From Halomonas sp. THAF5a (GTDB taxonomy: Bacteria; Pseudomonadota; Gammaproteobacteria; Pseudomonadales; Halomonadaceae): a stretch of 64,000 nucleotides of DNA. Position 1 is the first letter of the stretch. Each line of letters begins with the position of its first letter. Location of the stretch: contig NZ_CP045417.1 of assembly GCF_009363755.1 (NCBI RefSeq), positions 248,001-312,000 of the forward strand, written 5' to 3'. Shown one piece after another: positions 42,882 to 54,028 of this stretch. Below the pieces are notes generated by a model that saw nothing but the letters and a program-made list of their open reading frames with translations, ran no database searches and was not told the DNA's origin. Made by a program: the position numbers and the translations under genes.

Positions 42882-44288
42882 ATGTCCGAGAAGACGCTCG
42901 CCCTGATTGAAGAACATGACGTGAAGTGGATCGACCTGCGCTTCACCGACACCAAAGGCAAGGAACAGCACGTCACCATTCCGGCCCGTGACGTCGACGA
43001 GGAGTTCTTCGAGAACGGCCAGATGTTCGACGGCTCCTCCATCTCCGGCTGGAAGGGCATCAACGAGTCCGACATGATCCTGCGCCCGGAAGACGGCACC
43101 GGCTTCCTCGACCCCTTCACCGAAGATGCCACCCTGATCCTGCGCTGCGACATCATCGAGCCGGCCACCATGCAGGGCTATGAGCGTGATCCGCGCTCCA
43201 TCGCCAAGCGCGCCGAGGCCTACCTGCAGTCCTCCGGCCTGGGCGACACCGCCTTCTTCGGCCCGGAGCCCGAGTTCTTCATCTTCGACGAGGTGCACTG
43301 GAAGGCCGACATCGAAGGCGCCATGTACAAAATCACCTCCGAGGAGGGCGCCTGGGCCACCGACCGCCAGGTCGAGGGCGGCAACCTGGCGCACCGTCCG
43401 CGGGTCAAGGGCGGCTACTTCCCGGTGCCCCCGGTCGACAGCTTCCACGACATCCGTGGCGCCATGTGCAACACCCTCGAGGCCATCGGTCAGACCGTCG
43501 AGGTGCACCACCATGAGGTCGCCAACGCCGGCCAGAACGAGATCGGCGTCAAGTTCAACACCCTGGTGAAGAAGGCCGACGAACTTCAGGAAATGAAGTA
43601 CGTGGTGCACAACGTCGCCCACGCCTACGGCAAGACGGCCACCTTCATGCCCAAGCCGCTGGTCGGCGACAACGGCTCCGGTATGCACGTCCACCAGTCC
43701 TTCTGGAAGGACGGCCAGAACCAGTTCGCCGGCGACGAGTACGCGGGCCTCTCCGAGATGGCGCTCTACTACATCGGCGGCATCATCAAGCACGCCCGTG
43801 CCCTGAACGCCTTCACCAACGCCTCCACCAACTCCTACAAGCGTCTGGTGCCGGGCTTCGAGGCGCCGGTCATGCTGGCCTACAGCGCCCGCAACCGCTC
43901 CGCCTCCATCCGCATTCCCTACACCGCGAGCCCCAAGGGCAAGCGCGTCGAGGCTCGTTTCCCCGACCCGACCGCCAACCCCTACCTGTGCTTCGCGGCG
44001 ATGCTGATGGCCGGCATCGACGGCATTAAGAACAAGATCCATCCTGGCGACGCCATGGACAAGAACCTCTATGACCTGCCGCCGGAAGAGGGCAAGTCCA
44101 TCCCGACCGTCGCCGAGAGCCTGGACCAGGCCCTCGAGGCGCTGGACGCCGACCGCGCCTTCCTGACCGAGGGTGGCGTCTTCACCGACGACATGATCGA
44201 TGCCTACATCGAGCTGCTCGAGGAAGACGTGGAGCGCCTGCGCATGACCACTCATCCGGTCGAGTTCGACATGTACTACAGCTGCTGA
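42882..44288 (+). CDS. glnA: Glutamine synthetase type I
   Basis: A 468-residue GSI-beta enzyme making glutamine from glutamate, ammonia and ATP. Marks include [18 protein letters not shown], the active-site stretches [11 protein letters not shown] and [16 protein letters not shown], and the adenylylation loop NLYDLPPEE with Tyr397, so activity is controlled by GlnE. The start at 42882 has GGAGG 5 bases before it. Codons are strongly biased, as expected of a highly expressed gene. Ntr control is supported by the upstream NtrC site and sigma-54 promoter. Confidence 0.97.
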   Translation: MSEKTLALIEEHDVKWIDLRFTDTKGKEQHVTIPARDVDEEFFENGQMFDGSSISGWKGINESDMILRPEDGTGFLDPFTEDATLILRCDIIEPATMQGYERDPRSIAKRAEAYLQSSGLGDTAFFGPEPEFFIFDEVHWKADIEGAMYKITSEEGAWATDRQVEGGNLAHRPRVKGGYFPVPPVDSFHDIRGAMCNTLEAIGQTVEVHHHEVANAGQNEIGVKFNTLVKKADELQEMKYVVHNVAHAYGKTATFMPKPLVGDNGSGMHVHQSFWKDGQNQFAGDEYAGLSEMALYYIGGIIKHARALNAFTNASTNSYKRLVPGFEAPVMLAYSARNRSASIRIPYTASPKGKRVEARFPDPTANPYLCFAAMLMAGIDGIKNKIHPGDAMDKNLYDLPPEEGKSIPTVAESLDQALEALDADRAFLTEGGVFTDDMIDAYIELLEEDVERLRMTTHPVEFDMYYSC

Positions 44289-44322
44289 GCCCGCGGCGCC
44301 CCGGCGCCGCCCTCCGCATCGC

Positions 44323-44353
44323 AAGAGGCACGCCCCGGGCGTGCCTCTTTTTT
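44323..44353 (+). terminator. Terminator of glnA
   Basis: AAGAGGCACGC / GCGTGCCTCTT, an 11-bp stem with a 5-base loop and a T run, 34 bp after the glnA stop. Confidence 0.9.
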
Positions 44354-44380
44354 ATGCGAGTCGCCGCCGGTCGCAGCGGG

Positions 44381-45094
44381 TCAATCGAGCAGCATATGGC
44401 CGACGAGGCCCAGCGCGAAGCCGAGTACCGCGCCCAGGGGCGGCCCCCAGTGGCGCTCGAGCCTGGCCTGGGGCGCGAGGTCCTGGAACACCGAATAGAG
44501 GATGCCGCCGGCGGCGAACAGCATGATCATCGCCACTGCCGTGGGGTAGGGCGCCAGCCACAGGAAACCGCCCAGCCCGGCCAGCGGCCCCAGCCAGGCC
44601 ATGGCGAAGAACAGGCCGATCAGCCGCCGGCTGGTGTAGGGGGTGGAGCGGCGCAGCTCGTGGTAGGCGTTGAAGCCCTCGGGCAGGTTCTGCAGGGCCA
44701 TCAGGCCGGCGAGCAGCAGGCTGCCGCTGCTGCCGTGGGCGAAGGCCGCGCCCAGGGCCAGGGCCTCGGGCACGAAGTCCGCCAGCATGGCGGCCAGCTG
44801 GCTGGCCGAGGTGCCGCTGCGGTTGAGGGCGATGTCCAGGGCCATGAACGCCATCCCGCCGGCCACGAAGCAGGCCGTGGCGGTGGCGATATCGAGGGCC
44901 GGCAGGCTGTCCGGCACCAGCACCAGCGCCACGGCGGAGAGCAGGGCCCCGCCGCCGAAGGCGATGATACCGTGGCGCAGCTCGTTCTCGAGCCAGTCGA
45001 TCGGGATGCACTCCACCCGCGCCAACCAGGCGCCCAGGGGCATCGCCATGCCGGCCATCAGGGTGAGGACGATTACCGTCTGCCAGGCGTCCAT
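44381..45094 (-). CDS. ZIP family metal transporter
   Basis: A 237-residue membrane protein of eight helices. The helix 4 and 5 metal sites read DFVPEALALGAAFAHG and LMALQNLPEGFNAYHELR, typical of ZIP proteins (ALQNLPEG). The long His-rich loop of eukaryotic ZIPs is absent. The start at 45094 has AGGAG 8 bases upstream; an ATG at 45145 in frame lacks one. Zinc or other divalent metals are likely substrates. It splits glnA from the ntrBC genes, on the opposite strand. Confidence 0.87.
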   Translation of the reverse strand: MDAWQTVIVLTLMAGMAMPLGAWLARVECIPIDWLENELRHGIIAFGGGALLSAVALVLVPDSLPALDIATATACFVAGGMAFMALDIALNRSGTSASQLAAMLADFVPEALALGAAFAHGSSGSLLLAGLMALQNLPEGFNAYHELRRSTPYTSRRLIGLFFAMAWLGPLAGLGGFLWLAPYPTAVAMIMLFAAGGILYSVFQDLAPQARLERHWGPPLGAVLGFALGLVGHMLLD

Positions 45095-45241
45095 GCCGCG
45101 TCTCCTCTCGTCATCGGGCCGTGTCATCCCCGGCCTCGGCGTCAATGTCGCCCGGAAACGCTATCCGCGTTCCTCGGGGGCGGCTTCTAGGCTAGTCTTG
45201 CATCATAAAGGGAAACCCATCGGCAACGCAGGAATCGGCGC

Positions 45242-45820
45242 ATGAACAAGGCACTGGCCATGGTGGCGCTGGGGCTGTCGTTGAGCCTGGCGGCTCACGC
45301 CCAGACCATCTACCGCACCACCGACGCCCAGGGCAACGTGGTCTTCACCGACAACCCCGACGGCGGCGGCGAGGCGGTGACCCTCGACCCGCTCACCGTG
45401 GTGCCGAGCCCCGGCGAGACGGCGGGCATGGCGCCCGCGGTGCAAGGAGCGCAGGGCGCGCCCGAGGCGGCGGCGCCGGGGCAGCCGTTCATGCCCTACG
45501 ATCGCTTCGGCATCCTCTCGCCCGGCCAGGAGGAGACCCTGCCCACCGGCGCGGCCGGCAACGTCCAGGTGACTCTTGGCATCCAACCCGAGCTGCGCGA
45601 GGACCATCGGGTGCGCCTGCTGGTGGATGGCCGGGTCAGCCAGACGGCCATGCATACCGATACCTTCCTGCTCAACAACCTCCCGCGCGGCGAGCACGTG
45701 CTCCAGGCCGAGCTGCTGGACGGCAGCGGGGCGGTGCGCCACCGCAGCTCGCCGGTGACCCTCTACGTGCAGCGGGCCAGCGTCAATCTCCCCCGCAACC
45801 CCAACAACCCGAGCGGTTAG
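45242..45820 (+). CDS. DUF4124 domain periplasmic protein
   Basis: A 192-residue exported protein: signal peptide ending in AAHA, then a DUF4124 motif (IYRTTDAQGNVVFTDNPDG), a Pro/Ala-rich linker, and a C-terminal beta-sandwich-like part (VQVTLGIQPELREDHRVRLLVDG, LNNLPRGEHVLQAELLDG) resembling an Ig-like fold. I recall DUF4124 genes between glnA and ntrB in many Gammaproteobacteria; its role in nitrogen control is unknown. The ATG at 45242 follows AGGA. Confidence 0.85.
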   Translation: MNKALAMVALGLSLSLAAHAQTIYRTTDAQGNVVFTDNPDGGGEAVTLDPLTVVPSPGETAGMAPAVQGAQGAPEAAAPGQPFMPYDRFGILSPGQEETLPTGAAGNVQVTLGIQPELREDHRVRLLVDGRVSQTAMHTDTFLLNNLPRGEHVLQAELLDGSGAVRHRSSPVTLYVQRASVNLPRNPNNPSG

Positions 45821-46009
45821 CTCACCCCTCGCCGGACACATCGGCCGCCGTGTCCGGACGGCACCCATCGGCCCTGTCGCGAGCCTGTGCCTCGCGACGA
45901 TGGGCGCTTCGACGCCTTCGATCACGCCGACCGGGTGAAGGAGGGGCGCGCCTTCCAGCATCTCGAGCGGCTGCGCGACGGGCCGCGCAAGGCGGGCGAC
46001 GATCGCCCG

Positions 46010-46039
46010 CCCCGGCATCACCCTCCCCGGCATCACCCT
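46010..46039. repeat. Two tandem 15-bp units in the ntrB leader region
   Basis: CCCCGGCATCACCCT occurs twice in direct succession. It lies in the 492-bp gap between the DUF4124 gene and ntrB, in which I see no convincing gene; a 73-residue His/Pro-rich frame at 45887-46108 looks like chance. Confidence 0.6.
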
Positions 46040-46159
46040 CTCCGATACCCCGGGCCACCCCCGCAGTCCCATCCCCGGCACGATCCGTCGCCGCGCGACG
46101 CCTCCTGAGCGTTCGGCTCGCTCGATCGGCTGCACATGAACGGGCGTTCGACGATCGGT

Positions 46160-46176
46160 TGCACTAAAATGGTGCG
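46160..46176. promoter_or_regulatory. NtrC box upstream of ntrB
   Basis: TGCACTAAAATGGTGCG is nearly identical to the NtrC consensus. In enterics a matching site overlaps the glnL promoter and lets NtrC repress ntrBC; the same is likely here. Two hairpins follow in the leader (46206-46234 and 46268-46288), both with 8-bp perfect stems. Confidence 0.75.
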
Positions 46177-46312
46177 CCAAGATGGGGCGGTCCTGCCCTG
46201 GAAAGGCGCCACCCGCCGCCTCACGAGGTGGCGCGCTTCTTGCAGGTCCTCCCCAGTGCAGGCTCACGGCGCCTCCTCGCGAGGCGCCCACCGAACCGGG
46301 CAGGACGGCTTC

Positions 46313-47351
46313 ATGTATCGACGCTTGATGGAACACCTCACCACCGCGGTGCTGCTGCTCGACGGCGAGCTGCGGTTGCGCTGGATGAACCCGGCCGCCG
46401 AGGCGCTGCTGGCGCTCAGCCTGAGTCGCCTGCAGGGCCAGCCGCTGCCCGACCTGGTAGAGGGGGAGGAGGACCTCGGCGGGCTGCTGGCCAAGGCCCG
46501 CGACGAGTTCCACCCCTTCACCCAGCGCGAGGCGCGCCTGATCCGGCCCACCGGCGAGCCGCTGACCGTCGACTACACCGTCACCCCCCTCGGCCCGAAC
46601 GAGCTGCTGCTGGAGATGGAGCCCCGGGACCGGCTGCTGCGCATCTCCCGGGAGGAGGCGCTGCAGACCCGCCAGGAGACCATCAAGGTGCTGGCCCGGG
46701 GGCTGGCCCACGAGGTCAAGAACCCCCTGGGCGGCATCCGCGGGGCGGCCCAGCTGCTGGAGCGGGACCTCGATGATCCGGGTCTCCAGGAGTTCACGCG
46801 AATCATCATCGAGGAGGTCGATCGCCTGCGCGACCTCGTCGATTCGATGCTCGGGCCCAACCGGATGGTGCGCCACGATCCGCTCAACATTCACAAGGTG
46901 CTCGAGCGGGTGCGCTCGCTGCTGATCGTCGAGCACCCGGCGGTATGGATCGAGCGCGACTACGACCCCAGCCTCCCGGAGCTCGCCGGCGACGAGGCGC
47001 AGATGATCCAGGCGCTGCTCAACGTGGCGCGCAACGCCGTGGAGGCGATGACCGAGGCCGAGACCCCGTCGCCGCGGCTGACGCTGCGTACCCGCGCCCG
47101 TCGCCAGTTCACCCTGGGCGCCGAGCGCCATCGGCTGGTCTGCGAGGTGGCGATCACCGACAACGGCCCGGGGATCCCCGAGGCGCTGCGTGAGACGCTC
47201 TTCTATCCCATGGTCTCCGGGCGCGCCGAGGGCAGCGGCCTGGGCCTCTCGATCGCCCAGTCGATCCTGCACCAGCACCAGGGGCTGATCGAGTGCGACT
47301 CGCGCCCCGGCCATACCCAATTCCGACTGCTGATTCCGCTGGAGAAGCGCC

Positions 47352-47359
<8 letters not shown>
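46313..47359 (+). CDS. ntrB: Nitrogen regulation sensor kinase NtrB
   Basis: A 348-residue cytosolic histidine kinase. A PAS domain occupies about residues 1-110 (TTAVLLLDGELRLRWMNPAAE), the dimerisation helix bears His133 in GLAHEVKNPLGGIRGAAQLL, and the ATPase domain has N (NVARNAVEAM), D/G1 (DNGPGIPEALRETLFYPMVSG) and G2 (GSGLGLSIAQ) boxes. It phosphorylates or dephosphorylates NtrC according to PII. The ATG at 46313 has AGGA about 8 bases upstream. It overlaps ntrC by 8 bp. Confidence 0.95.
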
Positions 47360-48764
<1,405 letters not shown>

Positions 48765-48791
48765 GGAGGCACTGCCGCTGACCAAAACTCA

Positions 48792-48930
48792 CGAGCGCAT
48801 CCTGATCGAGACCGCCCTCAAGCACACCGGCGGGCCCTCTCCACAAGACCGGCGAGGCCGCCGAGCTGCTGGGCTGGGGGCGCAATACGCTTACCCGCAA
48901 GCTCAAGACCCTGCTGCCGGCGCTGGCGGA
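48792..48930 (+). pseudogene. Tandem partial copy of the ntrC DNA-binding segment
   Basis: 48792-48835 is identical to 48626-48669, and 48851-48930 matches 48675-48754 with two substitutions; between them 15 bases replace 5, shifting the frame. The copy therefore encodes the start of the helix (ERILIETALKHTGG) and then runs out of frame. It ends GCGGAGGACTAA, which would read as a normal-looking NtrC terminus (ALAED). It is a remnant of a partial tandem duplication, possibly with the original 3' end. Confidence 0.85.
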
Positions 48931-48989
48931 GGACTAAGTCGAGAGACGGCTCACGCTCTGTGGTGCTGTCACTGTGACTCCAACGACGA

Positions 48990-49017
48990 GGGGCGCCGGC
49001 ATGCCGGCGCCCCTTTT
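48990..49017. terminator. Bidirectional terminator between ntrC and pepP
   Basis: A 24-bp perfect palindrome (GGGGCGCCGGCA / TGCCGGCGCCCC) followed by four T on the plus strand. It serves ntrBC and the convergent pepP. Confidence 0.85.
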
Positions 49018-49052
49018 CCGTGTCGGGCGACGCCCTGGGGGGCGACGCGCGA

Positions 49053-50867
49053 TCAGCCGCGGTCGAGCGGCCGGGTGCGCTCCTCGAGCCAGGCCAGGGA
49101 CTCGCCCTCGAGGTACGGCGCGAGCCGGCCGCGGACCTCGGCGTGGTAGGCGTCGAGCCAGTCCGCCTCGGCGGCGTCGAGCAGGGCGACGTCGAGGCAG
49201 CGGGTGTCGATGGGGCACAGGGTCAGCGTCTCGAAGCGCAGGAAGTGGCCGAAGTCGCTCGCCTCGGCGGGCCGGTTGGCGACCAGGTTCTCGATGCGCA
49301 CGCCCCACTCGCCCGGGCGATACACGCCGGGCTCGATGGAGGTGATCATCCCCGCGCGCATGGCGGTGTGGGGCGCCACCGGGGCGCCGGAACTGATCAC
49401 CTGGGGCCCCTCGTGGACGTTCAGGAAGTAGCCCACGCCGTGGCCGGTGCCGTGGCCGTAGTCGCGGCCGGTGGCCCACAGCGGCGCCCGGGCGATGGCG
49501 TCCAGGCGCGGCGCGGCGATGCCCTCCGGGAACCGGGCCCGGGACAGCGCGATGGTGCCCTTGAGCACCAGGCTGGAGTCCTCGCGCTGGGCCGCCGAGA
49601 CCTTGCCCACCGGCACCATTCGGGTGATGTCGGTGGTGCCGCCGTGGTACTGGCCGCCGGAGTCGATCAGCAGCAGGCCGTCGCCCGCGATCACCGCGTG
49701 GGCCTCGGGCGTGGCCCGGTAGTGGGGCAGGGCGCCGTTGGCGTTGAAGGCGGCGATGGTATTGAAGCTCTCGCTGACGAAGTGGGGATCCCGGGCGCGC
49801 TCCTCGCGCAGCCGCGTCTCCACGTCCAGCTCGGTAACCCGCTCGCCTTCGGACAGCGCCCGCTCCAGCCAGGCGAAGAAGCGGCACAGGGCGGCCCCGT
49901 CGGCCTCCATGGTGCGGCGCACGTGGGCCAGCTCGGCGTCGCTCTTGCGGCCCTTGTCCAGGGTGCTGGGCTGGAAGGCCTCGACCACCGCCATCTCGGC
50001 GGGCAGCGCCTCGCGGGTGCCCAGGGTCAGCCGGGTCGGGTCGAGCAGCACGCGCTCATCGGCGGGCAGGGCGGCGAGCCGCGCGCGCCAGGCGTCGTAG
50101 GGCGCGACGGCGATGCCGTCGGCGGCCAGCGCCGCCTCGAGCTCGGCCTCGAGGCTGCCGGGGGCGACGAACAGGGTGGCGGTGTCGCGGCCGATCAGCA
50201 GATGGGCGAGAAACACCGGGTTGTAGGCGACGTCGTCGCCGCGCAGCTGAGTCAGCCAGGCGATGTCGTCCAGGGTCGAGATCGGGTGCCAGTCGGCGCC
50301 GTGCTCGGCCATGGCCGCGCGAAGCCGCGCCAGGCGCTCGGGGCGGATCTCGTCCCGGAAGGCGGCGGGCTGGGCATACAGCGGCTGGGCGGGCAGCGCC
50401 GGGCGGTCGGGCCAGACGGTGTCGAGCAGGTCCAGGTCGCCGCGTCGGGCGATGCTGACCGGGCCGAGGATCTCCTCCATCTGCCGGGCGTGGGCCAGCG
50501 AGACCACCTGGGCGTCGTAGCCGAGGGTGGCGCCGGCCGGCAGGCGCTCGGCCAGCCAGCTCATGGGCGCCGTCGCCTGGCCCTGGACGAGCTTCATCAT
50601 CTCGATGCCGGAGCCCGCGAGCTGCGCCTCGGCCTGCACGAAGTAGCGGCTGTCGACCCACAGCCCGGCGGTCTCCTGGGTGACCACCAGGGTGCCCACC
50701 GAGCCGTCGAAGCCGGAGAGCCAGGCGCGGCCGGCCCAGTGCTCGGGCAGGTACTCGGAGTTGTGGGGGTCGGACGAGGGCAGCCACCAGGCGTCGATGG
50801 CGTGCTCGCGCATGGCGTCGCGCAGGGCGGCGAGACGGGCCGCGGGGGTCGTGGGGGCGTGGCTCAT
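49053..50867 (-). CDS. Xaa-Pro aminopeptidase (M24B, long form)
   Basis: A 604-residue cytosolic aminopeptidase P of the eukaryote-like long type: two creatinase-like N-domains then a pita-bread domain. Metal ligands are readable: Asp in LLIDSGGQYHGGTTDITR (both Asp), His in YGHGTGHGVGYFLNVHEGP, Glu in TSIEPGVYRPGEWGVRIEN and Glu in FETLTLCP region. It removes the N-terminal residue before proline. The ATG lies 1 bp beyond the stop of the peptide carrier gene, forming a two-gene peptide uptake and breakdown operon. Confidence 0.93.
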   Translation of the reverse strand: MSHAPTTPAARLAALRDAMREHAIDAWWLPSSDPHNSEYLPEHWAGRAWLSGFDGSVGTLVVTQETAGLWVDSRYFVQAEAQLAGSGIEMMKLVQGQATAPMSWLAERLPAGATLGYDAQVVSLAHARQMEEILGPVSIARRGDLDLLDTVWPDRPALPAQPLYAQPAAFRDEIRPERLARLRAAMAEHGADWHPISTLDDIAWLTQLRGDDVAYNPVFLAHLLIGRDTATLFVAPGSLEAELEAALAADGIAVAPYDAWRARLAALPADERVLLDPTRLTLGTREALPAEMAVVEAFQPSTLDKGRKSDAELAHVRRTMEADGAALCRFFAWLERALSEGERVTELDVETRLREERARDPHFVSESFNTIAAFNANGALPHYRATPEAHAVIAGDGLLLIDSGGQYHGGTTDITRMVPVGKVSAAQREDSSLVLKGTIALSRARFPEGIAAPRLDAIARAPLWATGRDYGHGTGHGVGYFLNVHEGPQVISSGAPVAPHTAMRAGMITSIEPGVYRPGEWGVRIENLVANRPAEASDFGHFLRFETLTLCPIDTRCLDVALLDAAEADWLDAYHAEVRGRLAPYLEGESLAWLEERTRPLDRG

Positions 50868-50868
50868 G

Positions 50869-52446
50869 TCAGGCTCCGGTGGTGGATGAGGAGGGGGACG
50901 AGGCGGCGGCCTCGCGCTGGCCGCCCTTGAGCATGCGGCCGATCAGCGGCGTCAGCAGCGCCAGCACCAGGGCACAGAGTACCAGTGCCACGGCCGAGCG
51001 GCCGAACAGCGCCGGCAACTCGGCGAGCTTGTCGGCGCTGACGTTGCCGCCGATCAGCCCGGCCACCAGGTTGCCCAGCGCCAGGGAGGTGAACCACAGG
51101 CCCATCAGCTGGCCGCGGATGCGCCGGGGCGCCAGGGTGCTCATGGTGGAGAGGCCCACCGGGCTCAGGCACATCTCGCCGAGGGTCAGCAGCAGCAGGC
51201 TGGCGGTGATCCACAGCGGCGAGACCAGGCCGTCGCCGACGAGCACCTGGCGCGCGGCGAGCATCATCAGGCCGAAGCCGGCGGCGGCGAACAAGAGCCC
51301 CATCACGAACTTGGTGGCGCTGCCCGGCTCCAGGCCGCGGCGGCCCAGGGCCGGCCATAGCCAGCCGAACAGCGGGCCGAGCAGGATGATGAAGACGGCG
51401 TTGAGCGACTGGAACCAGACCGTGGGGATCTCCCAGCCGAACAGCGCACGGTCGGTGTAGTCGTTGGCGAAGAGGTTGTAGGAGGTGGGCTGCTGCTCGA
51501 AGGAGGCCCAGAAGAAGGCCGAGGCGACGATCAGCAGGAAGGCCACCACCACCCGGGCGCGCTCCCGGGTGTCGAGGCCGGCGAAGGCCATCAGGTAGAC
51601 GAAGAAGCCCAGCGCGCAGGCGATGATCACGCTGGTCATCGCCTCGGCGATCGCCACCGGCTCTAGCCGGATCACGCCGACGGCCGCGAGGCCGACCAGG
51701 GCGGCGGCAAGGATCGACAGCCCCGAGACCGCCAGCCCCACCCCACGGCGCTGGACCGCCGGGGCGTCCCAGCCGGCGTCGCGGCCGCGTTCGGCGTCGG
51801 CGCGCCGCATGGCGGGGATCGCCCAGAGGCGGAAGATCAGCAGCGCGGCCAGCATGCCGAGCCCGCCGATGCCGAAGCCCCAGTGCCAACCGCCGCGCTC
51901 GATCAGAAGGCCCGTCATCAGCGGGGCCAGCAGGGCGCCGAGGTTGATGCCCATGTAGAAGATCGCGAAGCCGCCGTCGCGGCGCGCGTCGCCCTCGTCG
52001 TAGAGGCTGCCCACCATCACGGTGATGCAGGTCTTGAACAGCCCCGAGCCGAACACGATCAGCAGCAGGCCGACGAAGAAGGCGGTGGCGCCCCACAGTG
52101 CCGAGAGGGCGATGGCCAGGTGGCCCAGGGCGATCAGGAGCGAGCCGTACCAGACGGCGCGGCGCTGGCCGAGCCAGTTGTCGGCCAGCCAGCCGCCGGG
52201 CAGAGCCGAGAGGTAGATGGCGCCGGCGTAGATGCCGACGATGGCCGCGGCGTCCTCGCGGCTGAAGCCCAGGCCGCCCTCGGCGAGGCCGGCGGCCATG
52301 AACAGCACCAGCAGCGGGCGGATGCCGTAGTAGGAGAAGCGCTCCCACATCTCGGTGAAGAACAGCGAGCCCAGCGGGCGGGGGTGGCCGAAGAAGCCGC
52401 GATCCCCTCCGGACGTCGCGGCGGGAGCATCGGAAGTCGAGGACAT
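50869..52446 (-). CDS. POT-family proton-dependent oligopeptide transporter
   Basis: A 525-residue MFS-fold symporter with about 14 helices. The proton-coupling motif ExxERFSYYG is present (EMWERFSYYG), followed by GGWLADNWLGQRRAVWYG, GSGLFKTCITVMVGSLY and FYMGINLGALLAPLMTG; the PTR2 signature is in the second half (LSPVGLSTMSTLAP). It imports di- and tripeptides, with the Xaa-Pro aminopeptidase gene right behind it. The ATG is at 52446. Confidence 0.92.
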   Translation of the reverse strand: MSSTSDAPAATSGGDRGFFGHPRPLGSLFFTEMWERFSYYGIRPLLVLFMAAGLAEGGLGFSREDAAAIVGIYAGAIYLSALPGGWLADNWLGQRRAVWYGSLLIALGHLAIALSALWGATAFFVGLLLIVFGSGLFKTCITVMVGSLYDEGDARRDGGFAIFYMGINLGALLAPLMTGLLIERGGWHWGFGIGGLGMLAALLIFRLWAIPAMRRADAERGRDAGWDAPAVQRRGVGLAVSGLSILAAALVGLAAVGVIRLEPVAIAEAMTSVIIACALGFFVYLMAFAGLDTRERARVVVAFLLIVASAFFWASFEQQPTSYNLFANDYTDRALFGWEIPTVWFQSLNAVFIILLGPLFGWLWPALGRRGLEPGSATKFVMGLLFAAAGFGLMMLAARQVLVGDGLVSPLWITASLLLLTLGEMCLSPVGLSTMSTLAPRRIRGQLMGLWFTSLALGNLVAGLIGGNVSADKLAELPALFGRSAVALVLCALVLALLTPLIGRMLKGGQREAAASSPSSSTTGA

Positions 52447-52676
52447 GAAGCGTCTGCCTTGTAAGGGGGTTGTAGCGTCGGGGCCGCGTCGAACCGCACG
52501 ATGCCAGACATCAGCGCTGTATCGTGTCGGATTTTGTGGGTTTTCTTCTGCAAGGCGCGGCCATGGCAGACGATTCTATGGAAATTTGTTAGCCGGCGAA
52601 ATGATGGCGCCGGCGCGCGCGATGGCCATCGTGCGCATGGCGGTGCCAGAATGGAGCCTCCAAGGAGAGATTGCCC

Positions 52677-54026
52677 ATGACGCAGATGAGCTGGGAGCGG
52701 CTGCTCGACCCGGGGCGGCTGCACGACCGGCGCGGCGCGCGCCCCGGAAGCGGGCGCGGCGAGATCGGCCGCAGCCCCTTTCACAAGGATCACGACCGGA
52801 TCGTCTTCGCCGGCTCCTTCCGCCGCCTGGGGCGCAAGACCCAGGTACACCCGCTGACCGACAACGACCATATCCACACCCGCCTGACCCACTCGCTGGA
52901 GGTGGGCTGCGTGGGCCGGTCGCTGGGCATGATCGTCGGCGAGCGGCTGAGCGAGCGCCTGCCGGCCTGGATCACCCCCGCCGACCTGGGGGTGATCGTC
53001 CAGGCGGCGTGCCTCGGCCACGACATCGGCAACCCGCCCTTCGGCCACGCCGGCGAGTACGCGATCCGCGACTGGTTCGCCCGTGCCGAGGTCGACGGCA
53101 GCGGCCTGCTCGACGGGCTCTCGCCCCGGGAGCGCGAGGACCTGCTCACCTACGAGGGCAACGCCCAGGGCTTTCGCATCGTCACCCAGATCGAGTACAA
53201 CCAGTTCCGCGGCGGCATGCGCCTGACCACGGCGACCCTCGGCACCCTGCTCAAGTACCCCTGGACCGTCGAGCACGGCGGGGCGGCCGGCAAGTTCGGC
53301 TGCTACCAGAGCGAGCGGGCGCTGCTCGAGGAGGTGGCCGACCGGCTCGGCCTGCTGCCCCGGGGCGACGGGCGCTGGTGCCGCCACCCGCTGGCCTGGC
53401 TGGTCGAGGCGGCCGACGACATCTGCTACGCCCTGCTCGACCTCGAGGACGGCCTGGAGATGGGCATCCTGGGCTTCGAGGAGGTGGCCGAGATCCTCAC
53501 CCAGATCGCCGGCGGCGCCCCGCCGGACTATCCCGAGATGCAGGCGAGCGGCGTCTCCCAGCGTCGGCGCATCGCCGCCCTGCGCGGCGCGGCCATGGAG
53601 CGGGCGGTGAGCGACGTCGGCGCGGTCTTCGTGCAGCACGAGGCGGAGCTCCTGGGCGGGCGCCTCCAGGAGGACCTGCTGGAGCTCTGCCACCCGGACC
53701 TCGGCTGGGGCGTGAAGATGGCCAAGCAGCTGGCCCGCAAGCGGATCTTCCAGAACGAGCGCAAGGCCAAGCTGGAGATCGGCGCCTATACCACCCTGGG
53801 GATCCTGCTGGAGGCCTTCATCGGCGCCGCCCATGAGCTGCACTACCAGGGGCGCTCCACCTTCAAGCACCAGCGGGTGCTGGCGCTGATCGGCGAGAAC
53901 ACCCCGCGCCCCTCCTGGAGCCTCTACGACAGCTACCGGCGCATGCTCGACTTCATCGGCGGCATGACCGACCACTATGCGGTCGACCTGGCCCAGGAGA
54001 TGGGCGGTCGGCTGAGGGGCGACTGA
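52677..54026 (+). CDS. dgt: Deoxyguanosinetriphosphate triphosphohydrolase family protein
   Basis: A 449-residue HD-domain dNTPase that would split dGTP into deoxyguanosine and triphosphate. The metal-binding His/Asp residues are in HTRLTHSLEVG and CLGHDIGNPPFGHAGE; FRRLGRKTQVHPL and RLTTATLGTLLKYPW are characteristic. The ATG at 52677 has AAGGAGA 8 bases before it. RNase T2 begins 2 bp after its stop, suggesting a nucleotide or nucleic-acid salvage pair. Confidence 0.92.
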   Translation: MTQMSWERLLDPGRLHDRRGARPGSGRGEIGRSPFHKDHDRIVFAGSFRRLGRKTQVHPLTDNDHIHTRLTHSLEVGCVGRSLGMIVGERLSERLPAWITPADLGVIVQAACLGHDIGNPPFGHAGEYAIRDWFARAEVDGSGLLDGLSPREREDLLTYEGNAQGFRIVTQIEYNQFRGGMRLTTATLGTLLKYPWTVEHGGAAGKFGCYQSERALLEEVADRLGLLPRGDGRWCRHPLAWLVEAADDICYALLDLEDGLEMGILGFEEVAEILTQIAGGAPPDYPEMQASGVSQRRRIAALRGAAMERAVSDVGAVFVQHEAELLGGRLQEDLLELCHPDLGWGVKMAKQLARKRIFQNERKAKLEIGAYTTLGILLEAFIGAAHELHYQGRSTFKHQRVLALIGENTPRPSWSLYDSYRRMLDFIGGMTDHYAVDLAQEMGGRLRGD

Positions 54027-54028
54027 GC

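Noticed and set aside
45887..46108. His/Pro-rich 73-residue ORF in the ntrB leader
   Set aside because: No ribosome site, built on a DNA tandem repeat, no plausible fold.
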